DNA of 64,000 bases from Macrocybe gigantea. Its lineage: Eukaryota > Basidiomycota > Agaricomycetes > Agaricales > Callistosporiaceae. Shown piece by piece: positions 46,550 through 58,199 of this stretch. Every line of letters begins with the position of its first letter. The first letter of the stretch is position 1. The notes beneath the pieces are model-generated. The model had not been told where the DNA came from. It made no database searches and worked only from the letters and a program-made list of their open reading frames with translations. The stretch is taken from the NCBI GenBank assembly GCA_011319805.1, contig SJRY01000231.1, positions 62,001-126,000 on the forward strand, given 5' to 3'. A program made the translations under genes and the position numbers.

Positions 46550-49455
46550 ATGAAACCAATCTCTCAAAAGTTTTTCACCCAATACCCATCCGAAATACCT
46601 GCTCGAAGGTATTCTGTCAAAACAGCGGGCAGCGCTGCCCATGCACTCCACCAATCGGAATGGACGACGTTGGGCACGGCGATTCAGCTCAACAAGAAAG
46701 GCACTCTCACCGCCATGGCCCTTGCTACGCCCAAGGAAGTGTTCTTGATCACAATGGAATCGGGCGCTACCCTTCCTGTTGAAGATCAACGGTTCTTAAA
46801 ACTTCTCGCAGGATCACCCCAGGATGCGCACGACGCTGGAGATGGTCGAGTCCGCCTTCTGGCAGGCTTTGAGATGGCTCGACTTGCTCTTCTGATACGC
46901 TATGACTTGAAGTTGCACGTTCGAGGCCTGGATCTTTCAACATGCTCTTCGCGTGCGCCAAAGAGACCGTCAGAGGTCGTCAAAGCCAAGGTCTGTAAGT
47001 ATGTTAATATAGTGGAACTAGAAGACCTCTGGAGTGGAGGAGTCGACGAGACCTACAAGAATGTTTGCATGCGTGCATGGATTTCAGCGTTGTCAGCGAC
47101 TCGTCTTTCTCGTCCTTGCTGTATATTGACACATTTGTCGCAGGTGCGCTCCCAATGCTCGTTGGGTAGCCGAAAGGTCAATACCCAGAATCTCAGAGCC
47201 CGGGTATGACATCCGTTAGAGCGGCTACTCTGCTTTTGACCTGTTCGCAGGAGTTGAAGTGTCTCGCGGAATTGATACGTCAAGAAGAACTACTGAGCCG
47301 ACAGAACCCTCGTGAAACGATCGGCGAATTTACGAGCGTCAAATACCGAGGCTGCGACGGCGTTCTGGTCCAAAACGCGCGATACAAGACGCGAATCAAG
47401 AAAAGCCCGTTTGTGAGGCGGTCGTCTGTAACCCCGTATTACTCCTTGAGAGAACTGAACTGGATCTGGTTTCAAGGCAAAGGTGGTCATGACGAACACC
47501 GAAGGACAGGAGTTTCTTGGAGACGTTCGGAGGGCGAGCGGACGAACTACCGATATCAAAGCCACCGTCCACGTTTCCAAGCTCGGCACGCTCCGATGCG
47601 TACGCGTTGTCGGCCACCAGGAACTGCAGAACTGCGAGAAAGCGTCGAGAGAGCTCGTGCTCGGTTTGCTCCAAGGAACGAAACAGCTCAACAGTCCTTT
47701 CGTTCGCAAGATCTGGTTTCCGACGAAGAAAACAAAGGCAAACCGCCAGATGGGGACCGTCAAATGTCCGCAGGACTTTTGGCTGAATCCCTCCCAGACG
47801 GACGTCGTGTCTGCCATGGTTTCCTCTCGGTCTTTGGTGATCGTCCATGGTGAACAACAAGCCATTGTTTATGCCCCATGTATATCGTCTGACTATCGTG
47901 TCTGGAAGGACCACCTGGAACCGGAAAGACGACGACGATCGCCGCGGCAGCGGCTTTATGGAGCGCCGTTCCCAACGAGTCCGTCTGGATCATCGCCCAC
48001 TCCAACGTAGCCGTCCGAAACATCGCCGAGAAGCTACACGACAAAGCCGTCGATTTCAAGATCATCGTTTCGAAAGAGTTTCACTTTGAATGGTGCGAGC
48101 GCGAGTTCTCGCTTTGTTCTTCAGAGCCAGGTTGACTTGCATGCTAGGCACGAACATATTTACCGAAAAATCGAGGCGAGGCTGATACGGTCCGATGATA
48201 TTCCTGAGGACCCTGTTGCAATGGAGAGGCTTTTGTGTGGATCGTCTGTAATACTGTCCACGCTGAGCATGCTGTCGAATCCGTGCTTGGATGATGCCGG
48301 CGTGTTTCGCCTTGTGCCAGTGAAGAAGCTCGTCATCGACGAAGCCTCTCAGATACGCCTGTTCGAATTCATGGTAGGTAACCCACGGTATCTTTTGAAA
48401 CCTCTGCTTTTTTGTAATCGCTCTTCGCACAGGCACCGTTGCAAAAATTCAAAGCCGACCTCGATACGGTGTGCTTCTTTGGCGACCCAAAGCAACGTGA
48501 GTTCCGCTTCACTTCCGACTCTTTGGGCACCCGCCGCTGACGTCTATCCGAGTGCCACCGTATGGCAAAGACAAGGTCCCGAAAATGAAGACGATCTTTG
48601 ACGTCGAACACCTGAAACACACAGCCAAGCTGCTCGACGTGCAATGTGATTTTCTAGCCATTTCGAAAAAAGCGATGACCAAAGAAAGTTGCGATTTGCA
48701 GACAGGATGCCCGTGCTTCTGGGCGAGTTCATTTCGAGACACGTCTACGAAAGCAAGGTCAAGTCGCAGCATCAGGACAGCTCGCAGACGTGCGTAAGGT
48801 TCATCGACTGCGACAAGGGTTTCGAGACCAAAGCCGGTCTCAGCTGGACGGTGAGAGGACTGCCAAAAAAAAAAAAAAAGCGAGCCGACTCATTTGTTTC
48901 GCAAAGAACGCAGGAGAGATTCAGACGATCGCACATATGGTGCGGACATACTACCGACACCAGGATTTTTGCATCATCACGCCCTACGACGCGCAACGAT
49001 CCGCCATCGAGCGGCAGCTGAAGGACGAACATCTGCCATGGCACTCGGTGTTCAACGTCGACAGTTTTCAAGGTGGGCAACTCGCAGTGGTTCCGAAACA
49101 TGCACCTCTGATCTTTTGCTTAACGTTCGGCTCGCAAGGAAACGAGGCGGACTACGTGATCGTGTCTGTCGTGCGGTCGCAGGAGCCAGGGTTCCTGACA
49201 TCGCTGAACCGCATGAACGTCATGCTCACGCGGTGCAAGAAGGGACTGGCCATCGTTTCGAGCCGTGCGTTCATCGGAAAGGGGGCAGGGCGAAGGACGC
49301 TGTTAGGAAAGCTGGCGAAGCACTGGGAAGGTCTTGCCGGAGGCGACGGGGCGTGGTTGGATTGGCGACTGGTCGCTCAGGGCACCGCGGATTTGCCAGG
49401 CGCGCCAGGACCTAATCGGGATAAGACAGGAACACAGAGGAACACGCGTGGTTAG
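46550..49455 (+). CDS. UPF1-like superfamily 1 helicase
   Basis: Exons: 46550-47087, 47144-47412, 47483-47849, 47909-48092, 48148-48373, 48433-48496, 48553-48645, 48702-48850, 48907-49072 and 49139-49455. Helicase motifs: I GPPGTGKTTT (split by the 47850-47908 intron), Ia WIIAHSNVAVRNIAEKL, II LVIDEASQI, III FFGDPKQLPPYG, IV/Q YRMPVLLGEF, CIITPYDAQR, V VDSFQGNEADYVIVSVVRS and VI RMNVMLTRCKKGLAIV. This is the UPF1/IGHMBP2/SEN1-type ATPase pattern (AAA_11 and AAA_12) found in RNA decay and related roles; the N-terminal half is of an unrecognised type common in mushroom helicases. One frame break lies near 47213-47216, where one base would have to be removed. Confidence 0.82.
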
Positions 49456-49518
49456 AAACAGAGCGGCACAAGATATATGTTAGATATTCAGATATGTAAA
49501 TCATGTGATGACATTTCG

Positions 49519-50476
49519 CTACTCGAGCTCGAGCCACGCGTCCATGCGGTCCCAAACGACGCGCTGCTCCTCTGTCCACTCGTTAACCTTGTCCTTGCAG
49601 CACGCCTCACAAAGCCCCCTAGCGCGCCAATCAATGAGCTTCATGCGCTCGAGCGTCTCCAAGGGGCGATACACGCCGTCTCCGTCGATGGCAGGCTGAA
49701 TGACGAGCGGCATCCACGCATCGGCGAGCGCGTCTGTGCAGGCCATGTGGGACGTCGCGGGCGGCGTGAAGAGCACGGGCGTGAAATGGTCGATGACGCG
49801 GGACATGAGCGTCGCGCAGCGCTGGGCGTGCGGAGACGGTGCCGCGTCGTTCGCATTCGCATCGGAATCGGAATCGGATGACGTCATGAGGCTGTAATAC
49901 AGCGGCTTGAGGGCCTGAGACGTGAATGACGAGTCAGCGTGACTGAGGGGGCAAGCGGGTCGACTGGGACGGACGGATGTGTACCCGTGCTCGACGGCGA
50001 GCTCCAGCGCTTCTTGCAAGCCGTCTGGCTGAAAATCTGGCGTGGGCGCTGTGGGTACGATCGCACGAAATCGCTCCCTCGCGAGGGTGTGCACGGAGGG
50101 GAAGTCGAGCTGCAGCGGGCTGGAGACGCGGAGGACGGCGACTACGCGGGCGAGCGCCGACTCGACGTGCAGCGGTCTGGGCTGAAGGGTTTCAAACGAT
50201 GCGGACGGGTGAGCGAGGCGATGAACGGGACGAACGTGTCGTGGTAGATGTGCCCCAGGAGGACCTCGACGTCTCGCGCGAGGACGCCGCGCGCTGGATC
50301 GATGGTGGAGATCTCGTCGCGGTCGGGCTGTTCGATGGCGGCGAAAAAGGCAGAGTGTCTTGCTAGGAGGTCTTGTGCACTTTGAACAGATGATCTTGGA
50401 CTCTAAAGACGAAGGAGGCATCGTCGAACCAAAAGACGGGGTGCTGTGTTGTCATTTCGAGGGATGAGAAGGTCAT
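49519..50476 (-). CDS. BTB/POZ domain protein 3
   Basis: ATG 50476 to stop 49519. The BTB fold starts FWFDDASFVFRVQDHLFKVH and continues ARHSAFFAAIEQ, LLGHIYHDTFVPF and LARVVAVLRVSSPLQLDFPS. The C-terminal half is rich in Ser/Asp (SSDSDSDANANDAAP) and ends with a cysteine pair (RGLCEACCKDKV) before WDRMDAWLELE. Two single-base losses are needed to keep the BTB frame, both at cytosine runs on the sense strand (50369-50370 and 50217-50218). It is divergent from SKN7 with 0.5 kb between starts. Related to but clearly different from the two BTB genes at 34.5-37.2 kb. Likely a CUL3-type adaptor; role unknown. Confidence 0.65.
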
Positions 50477-50992
50477 GGATACGTGGCCAATCGTATGACA
50501 TGCATTTCAATCGAGTCATCCGAGTCGCGAAAAGATCCGTCAAAAACAACCGTCCCGAGTTGTTCCTTGTAAAACAAAATCTCGACCGAGGTCCAGACAA
50601 TGTGGTGCGGCAAAAGCCGAGTCGGAGTTTGGACGGTTGTGGCGCAGTTGGCTGACAAAGCTCAGCGAGCCGGGTCTAGACTTGTCCATGCCGAGGTCTC
50701 GGTTCGAGGTCTGGCCATGTTCAGAACGCAGCTCTGAACGAGTGTGGACAAGGCAGACGTGAACCAAGGGATATATGGCGGAGCGGAGCTCCCTTCTGAA
50801 AGCCTTTATCTAGCAACTGACAAGCGCTCAAGACACACAACATCTACTGGGGATCCCCCCTTAAAAGATCAGCACCCAATCGTTCCAGAACTTCGGACCC
50901 CTTTCGCTGCCTCTGCTTTTCAGCCGTATTTTTTCGTTTTCGGGTTTAAAAGGGCCAGACCGCGACCACCACGCGAACGGCTGAAAAAAAAA

Positions 50993-53900
50993 ATGGACCA
51001 GAACATCGTCGCGGCCCATCGCCTTAATTACCCCGCCTCCGCGTCCGCTGCCACCTCTTATCGCCAGCAACAACAACAACAACAACACCAACGTCCGCAC
51101 GTCCTCTTCCCTTCATCACCTACCACATCGTCCTCGCCGTCCTCCGCGTCAGGTCCGACGTCCGCCCAGCTTCCGTCTCCGGCACAGCTCCAGCTGTCCC
51201 CCTCGTCTTCTTTCCCACATTCCACTGTCACTCTTCCCCCGATACCTGGCATCCCTGCCGCCGCGCCGCCTCCTCCGCCTCCGCCGCCGTCGCAGTCCAG
51301 TCGCTTCGCCGTACCTTCCTCTTCTTCGTCCTCGTCTCACCAGTGGTCACCGCCCGCGAGAGACGAGCCTCACGCACCATTCATGCAAGATCACGCTCAG
51401 CATCTCGGCGTCAAGAGCGAGAACGGTTCGTCGTCACTCATGCAGACAAAGGACCCAGCCGTGGGCAGGGCCTCGATAGACGAGTCCATGCCCTCCACCA
51501 GCGATTTCGTGAAAAAGCTATACAAGTTGCGTCACGTACCTCGCTGAACGCTCGTCTGCATTCCTTATCTTTACTCTCTAGGATGCTTGAAGACCCCGCC
51601 TTTCAGCCCGTCGTGTCCTGGGGCCCGCAAGGAGACTGTTTCGTCGTCAAGGCGAGTCTACATCCTTATCTCCCCTCGTTCCTGCCGGTCTGACGTTTTT
51701 TTTTTTTTTTTTTTTGCACTCGTGCACAGGACATGAACGAATTCACGAAATCCATCCTCCCTCGCATGTTCAAGCACTCCAATTTTGCCAGCTTTGTCCG
51801 GCAGCTCAACAAGTACGACTTTCACAAGGTCAAAAACACAGACGACGCCCAGTTTGGCGAGCACGTTCGTTTCTTTTTTTTTTTTTTTTTTTTTTTTTTT
51901 CCTTCGTCGCCTCACACAGCTGAACACGCATATGCTCATTGCTACGTCGTTGCCGTTTGCAGAGCTGGACGTTTCGTCATCCCGATTTCCACGCCGACAG
52001 ACGTGAAGCGCTCGAAAACATCAAGCGCAAAGTCCCTGCCCAGCGCAAATCCCATGCCTCCAGTTCACATCACAGCATCGGCCACGGCCGCTCGCCTTCG
52101 CCCTACTCATCTTCAGGCGGTGGTGGTGGCGGCGGCGGTGGCGGCGGTGCTGCTGGCGGGAGGGACGGCAGCGGCTCCAGCGCAGCGCTGTCCAACTCGC
52201 ATCACCATTACGACTCTTTCCAGACCCAGATGTCCTCGCTCCAAGCCCAGGTGTCCACGCTACAGTCCCAGCTCTCCTCCCTCTCCGCGCAGAACAACGC
52301 GCTCTCGTCCCAGATACGCACCCTCACCGACCAAAACACGTTCCTCATCGCCGAAACGGCGGCGCTGCGGCAAGAAGCGGCGTCGTTGCATCAGGAGACG
52401 GGTGCGCTGCGCCAGGAAGCGAGCGCGCTTCGTATGGAGAGCGGTGCGCTCAAGCAAGAGCTCGGTATCGCGCGACAGGAGGGTGCCGGTCTTGCTCGCG
52501 AGGCTGGCGTCCTCAGGCGCGAGAACGACGTCGTCAAGGGCCGCGTTGGCGCTCTCGAGAGAGGCTACCAGGACGTCCTCGTCGAGATAGTCGGCTTTCA
52601 ACGCGGCATGGCACAGCAGGACGGCCTCATGCAGAACCTCCTCGGTGGCTACCTCGGCGTAGACGGCAGTCCCACGTCTGCTGCAGCCGGCGGTGGCAGC
52701 TCTTCTTCCCCATCGCAGCCTTCGCAATCACAGCACCGACTGGGTGAGTGATCGCTGCACCTTTTCCCCCTTTTTTTCTTTGTCGTATACCGCTTTTTTT
52801 TTTTTTTTTCCTTTCTGCGCACATATTTATTATGCTGCTTTCACCCTGTATCTCCCTATGCGCTCTTTCTGTTCCTCGCCTGCTTCGCTGCTTTCGCTTC
52901 GGATTTGCCTCCCCCTCCAAAGGAGGAAAAAGAGTTCTCCCCCGCCGGTCATGCTTGCTCGCGCATATATCAAGCGAGGAATAATATGAGAAGAAAAAAA
53001 AAAAAGACTTTGAAAAGAAAGGAAATTGAAGAGAGTTGGAGAGATGGAATTTTTCGTAGTTCACCTTTTTTTCTGCAATTTCTTTCGGGGGCAAGGAAAG
53101 GGCTTGATATGTGCGACGACCAGCAGACTCGGGGGAGCGTAAATCTCTGTTAGAAGCTATGAAGCTAGGGAGCGGCGAGGCGAGAGTGAGTCGCTCCATT
53201 GCCCATTTTCCTGGCTCTCGAAATCACCATACTGTACAATTTCTTTCACCTCCCCACTCAACTGAATAACCCGCATGCCATGACGTTTTTTTTTACTACA
53301 TGCTTTTCTTTTCCACCACGATGCTTCATCCCTTCCCTTCTTGCTCTCGGAAAAGGAAAAGCAGATAGCTGACTTGGCTATTTTTTTTGCTTTTTTTAAC
53401 ATGTCCTCCTACGATAATAATTTGCGTTCTGGGCACACTTTCGTCTCTTCCGACTCTGGTCCTTTGCGGTTCTCGGCCCTTCTCAAATGCCGCGAAAAAA
53501 AACGAACGACTTTTTTTTTCCTTTTTTCCCTTTTTCCCTTTGGACCGCGGCGTTAAACGCAAAATTCTGGATCTGCCCGACCCTCCGGAACTCTGGATTC
53601 GACGTTCTGGACCCTTGTGTTGGTTTTTTTTTTTCTTGCGTCCTGTTCGGAAACCTTTTTGATCGGTCTCGACCCGATGTGCTTCTTGACTGGCCTTTTT
53701 TTTCTTTCCCTTGTGACGTGCTGGTTCCCTTTGCGTCCTCGGGCCTCCTTGGTACTGATCACATCTGTCGAAATGTGGAAACGGCGACGTCTCTGGGCGG
53801 GCGGCACCGGGTTCTGTATTGTATTGTGATGGTTTCTCTTTTCTTTTTTTTTTTTTTTTTTGCTTGCGGTCCATTTTTTTTGTGCAGGTCCAAAGTCACA

Positions 53901-56236
53901 CGAAAACTCGGTATCTGGTTCGGTGACGCCTTCGCCGAACCTGTCGACTGCGACGAATGCTCAGGCGTCGCAGGCTTCGCCGCTGCAGCAGGAACGACTG
54001 CCACCGCCCGCGTCGCCGCAGGATCGTAGACGGCAAGATGAGCTGCAGCACCAGCAAGAGCGCACTTCACCGCGTCAACCGCAACCTCAACCACAACGAC
54101 AATCGCAGACGCAACCGCCACCGCAACTGCAACCACCACCACCACCACCACCGGTACAACAACGACAACAACAACAACGGCAGCAGCAGCAGCAGCAGTC
54201 CCCTTTGCACCTGCAGGCGATGGACCCAGGTCCGAACCCGTTCCTTGCAGCGCCGGCCGCGCAGCAGATGCTTGGCCGTTCCGAGTCGGAAGTCGGTCGT
54301 GCGACGCTCTTTCAGCTGAATGAGATTTCGCGCCGTGCTGAAGAGGCCGGCGTGACGTTTGAGGAGCTCGAGGCGATGGCGAGTCGGGATGTCGCTCCGC
54401 CTGTCGCTGGTCCTGCGTCGTCGTCGTCGGTCTCGTCCTCGCCTTCGGCCGTGCAGCAGGATTCGGGAAAGGGTGTCGCTGCTGCTGCGGCTGATCAGCA
54501 GCAGCAGCAACAGGTGGGCTTGTTTGATAGGCCGTCGTCCAGAATATGGATGGCCGCTGCACAGGCTGGCTTGATGTTTGGCGATTCTGCCGTACCGCTG
54601 AGAAGTGACACGGCGTGGGACGAGGGTGTGCGTAAAGACGACGTTGGTGGTTATAATATCTCCACGTCGTCTGCGACTGCACCCGCTTCTGCGTCTAACA
54701 TTGGCGCCGATGTCACTTCTGACATGTGGACCCACGCTGCGGCTTCGACCTCGGCTCCGGTTTCGGCGTCAGCGTCGACACCCACGGGCACGTCGTCGTC
54801 ACCCTCTACGACGAACGCTGTGGCATCTTCTGCGCTGATGATGCACGAGGGCTTGCAGGTGTACACCGTTGGGCATCTCTTGCCTCGGAACGCGTGCGTC
54901 GACGACGGGTCGGGGAATTGGACGTTTGATCCTTCTTCTCTCGTGGGCCTGGGCGGCGCGTCTTTGTCGCCGAATACGGCCGCGGCGCCGACTGCTTCGA
55001 TCACGGAGGTGCCGAGCGAGGGGTGCTTGGCTTTGGGGAGGGCGGGTCGGACGATGACGAGGAGATGGTGTTGCCTACCGTCGTTCAACCTTCGTCTGCG
55101 CAGCAAGCACGGACGACGACGCAGCAGGCTGTACCTTCCACGTCGTCTTCCGCTGCTGGTCCTTTGGCGTCGTCCTCGTCTTCGTCGCGGAAACTGCGCG
55201 TGCGTCGCTCGACGTTCGTTCCCGGCTGGGCCGTCCCACCGCGCGTACTGCTCGTCGACGACGATGCGGTGAGCAGAAAATTGAGCAGCAAGTTTTTGCA
55301 AGTCTTTGGGTGCACGATCGATGTCGCCGTCGATGGCATGGCGGCGGTGAACAAGATGAACTTGGAAAAGTACGACCTGGTGCTCATGGTGCGTTTGGCG
55401 TTTAGTCTTTTTATGCGATGCGCCCGCTGGGTTTGCCCGATGCTGATTAAATGAATTGCTGGGATGCTCGCGTGTGTAGGACATTGTCATGCCGAAGCTC
55501 GACGGCGTTTCGGCTACGTCTATGATTCGCAAGTTTGACCACATGACGCCCATCATCTCCATGACCAGCAACGCGAAGCCGAATGAGATCATGACCTATT
55601 ATTCTTCTGGTGCGTCTTCGCCTTTCCCGTTCCTTTTGTCTTACCACGGACTGAATGGGCGCTCGGAATGTTTTTTTTTCTCAGGCATGAATGATATCTT
55701 GTCCAAACCGTTTACCAAACAAGGCTTGTTGGACATGCTCGAGGTGAGCTTTACCCAGGCTGGGCGCCTTTGTGTGGAGCATTTTGGGAGCCAACTGTTT
55801 TCTGCATCAGAAACATCTTATGCATCTTAAAGTCATACAACAAATGTCCCGCGTTCCTCGTTCGGTCGGAATACCGCCCCTTTCCGATAGCTCGTTCCAG
55901 CAGGCGTTCACGTCCCAGGCTTCGTTGGCCCTGGGCCCCGCGTCGCAGGACGATAGCACGTCGCTGATGCCGTTCACGCCCGGCACGTCGTCCTCGTCCT
56001 CGACATTCTTCAACCTCGGCCTCGGCGAGGACGACGGGCGGATAAACCCGTTGGCGGGGATGGGCCTGACAGACGAGCAGTACAATGTGATTTTGCAGAA
56101 CATTGTTAATGGCGAGAGCTTCGCGACGGGCATGGGCCTCGCTATGGACGGCGGTGCTGGCAGCGAGAAGCGCCCGCTTGACGAACCTGTCGACGATCGG
56201 GAGGGCAAGAAGAGTCGTTTCGAGCTCATGGATTGA
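50993..56236 (+). CDS. SKN7: SKN7-type transcription factor: HSF domain plus response-regulator receiver
   Basis: Exons: 50993-51525, 51582-51651, 51730-51864, 51963-52743, 53888-55388, 55480-55609, 55685-55743 and 55811-56236. A Q/S/P-rich N-terminus precedes an HSF-type DNA-binding domain (DFVKKLYKMLEDPAF, SILPRMFKHSNFASFVRQLN, SWTFRHPDFHADRREALENI), then a coiled coil with repeated LRQEAxxL units, Q-rich sequence, and a receiver domain: RVLLVDDDAVSRKL, phospho-acceptor Asp in LVLMDIVMPKLDG, ISMTSN and the Lys of LSKPF. SKN7 is the nuclear output of fungal phosphorelays for oxidative and cell-wall stress. Intron 2 is GC-AG; intron 4 is 1.14 kb and T-rich. One G is missing at the run 55020-55023. 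Confidence 0.92.
51652..51729 (+). other. GC-AG intron in SKN7
   Basis: Donor AAG|GCGAGT, acceptor GCACAG, phase 0. It joins CFVVK to DMNEFTKSIL inside the HSF domain, so the exon border is fixed by a conserved protein sequence. A run of 22 T lies inside. Confidence 0.85.
52744..53887 (+). other. Unusually long T-rich intron of SKN7
   Basis: 1144 nt, donor GTGAGT, acceptor TGTGCAG. It is packed with T tracts (for example 52795-52810 and 53846-53860), with purine blocks near 52920-53040. I see no supported exon in it. A cryptic exon or a second promoter remains possible. Confidence 0.65.
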
Positions 56237-56742
56237 GGATCCGGCTTTCGCACGTGGAAGATGAGGAGAGCACAGTTTTGTGGAACATGACGTCCTTTTT
56301 CTTGTTTATTTGCTATAAATTCTTCTATTCGTGCTTTTTTTTTTCTTCGTTCTCATTACACTACTCAGCTCAGCTCGTGTCTTTTCTGCAATTGTTAGCT
56401 ATCCAAGATGTAAGAGTATGTATCAGTAGCGCAATTCACGCTAGATTTTTTTTTTTTCGCTGGTCACGAGGATGTATGGGGTTTGAAATGGTCGATGCAC
56501 CGTTCTTTGAATGTTCTGAATGCGAGACCTCGACGAGTTTTGCGCACGCAAGGTGCCAGGCTTTGAAGGCAAAGTCTTGCCATTGTGATCCCCTCAATCA
56601 CTCCACGATGCCTGAGGAGAATTTGATGCATTATGTGTTCAAATTGTTGATTCCCAGCAACAGACGTCCGAAGACATTCCTCTCTGACCGCGATCAAAGG
56701 CGCGTCTTGAAAAGAGGGTGGGAAGGGAGATCTCGCTGATTG
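56237..56742. other. Shared 3' region of SKN7 and F-box copy B
   Basis: Convergent 3' ends, T-rich, no gene recognised. Confidence 0.45.
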
Positions 56743-57999
56743 TCATCCTTGACATCGTGGAATCAGGGGTGCAGGAGTGGCTTGGGTAGTTTGAATTCGG
56801 GTATAGTCGAAGAGCATCATGTCGCACAGAGTGAAGCAAAGCAGCCGATTATTCGGCATTGGGTACCCAATCACCTGCATGTGTTTGAGAAAGAAGACAG
56901 TCAAAAAAAAGGTATACCTCCTTCTCTGTGTCGGAATCCCTGGGAGAGAGAACAGAAATGACGGCCATATTCAGGTGAGCAGATGTTGATTCTTTCCAGT
57001 TTATGATGAGAAACGGCACGCAGTCATCCTCTCCATGTCCCGTGTAGTGTTCTAACATGATGTCGTCTTTGGTGAACACATCTGCACGTAAGGTCGAAAG
57101 GATTAGGGTGCGCATATGCGTGGCCTTCAGTTTCGCACTCTGACCATCGCCAGCCAGAGAAACCTGCCAGATCTGCCAGATGTGGATGAGATGCGTGCTC
57201 TCCTCGGGATGTAATCTAAGGAATGTCGTCAGAATGGCCCAGAGTGCAGATCGAAGGGACATACTCTACGAGCAGATTAAATTGAAGCGTAGAAGCATTC
57301 TCCACCATGTCGATAGCGATATGCGGGATTAAAAGTGGTCCTGCAAGCGCTTCTGAGAGATTCACAGAAAGCCCATTGCCATCTGGTTCATATGAGATGA
57401 AGTCTTCGGAAGTGAAAGGCGCTACCTTACACAGCACTTGTGCTGTCGCAGTCGGGGAGTCAAGATCATACGCAGCCAAGACACCGCAGTCACCGCTCAT
57501 GGGACGTAAAAACCACCGTCCGCCTCGTACCAAGACTGATGGCATGCCATGGGAGGGCATCACGATTTCTTGCTGGTCCTGAAGTTTATACATCGGAGCG
57601 TCTCTCCACAATGCAAGTTGGCAGCAGCGATAAATGACAAGTTTCTCCAATTCCTGGTCTGAGTGAGCGGCAAGTGGCTTTTCCAGAACAGGTGGACGTG
57701 ACAGCATTGGTAGATAGAGATTGTAGTAGAAATGGTTCCAGACAAGACGGCTCTTCGTTGCCAAGTACATGGCTCGAGAAACCTAAATCATACCCATAGA
57801 GGATTCACTTAAGCAAAAGAATCACTTGAAAAAAAAAACCAGCATCATGACTCGCCTGACGGAGAACAAGGACATCTTGGATGCATAGGTTGCTGATGAT
57901 TAACAAGAAAATATCGATGGGAAGGCATGTAAATATCGTGGATCCCCTTTCCCGGAAATCGGAGATGCCCAATGCGTGGCGATTGGAACGCGTGAACAT
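56743..57999 (-). CDS. F-box protein, intact copy B
   Basis: Exons 57999-57856, 57782-57265, 57215-56917 and 56874-56743. The F-box is IFTCLPIDIFLLIISNLCIQ then DVLVLRQ. The rest follows the decayed copy A (VSRAMYLATKSRLVWNHFYY, YDLDSPTATAQVLCK, NLLVE, LHPEESTHLIHIWQIWQ, YTGHGEDDCVPFLIINWKES), but with an open frame throughout. The first intron has a GC donor (CAG|GCGAGT). Homology to copy A ends near 56788, after which about 15 unrelated residues lead to TGA, so the C-terminus is a replacement. F-box proteins recruit targets to SCF ubiquitin ligases; target unknown. Confidence 0.75.
57783..57855 (-). other. GC-AG intron in F-box copy B
   Basis: 73 nt, donor CAG|GCGAGT, acceptor TTTAG; identical in position and donor to copy A. 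Confidence 0.75.
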
Positions 58000-58199
58000 T
58001 GTGGTGTTCGCCAACAACTTGGAAAAGCACGTATCTGAGCAATGCTGACGGCGGGGGAACAGGCAGGTTTTATAAGTATGGAAGGTGAGAGCACATCACT
58101 AGACCGTACTAAGCAGGGCCGGACTTCTGAAAGTCATGATCATTGCCATGGAAAACTGTCTAGTGACTGATGCACTTTGTACAATCCGTCTCACGGCTA

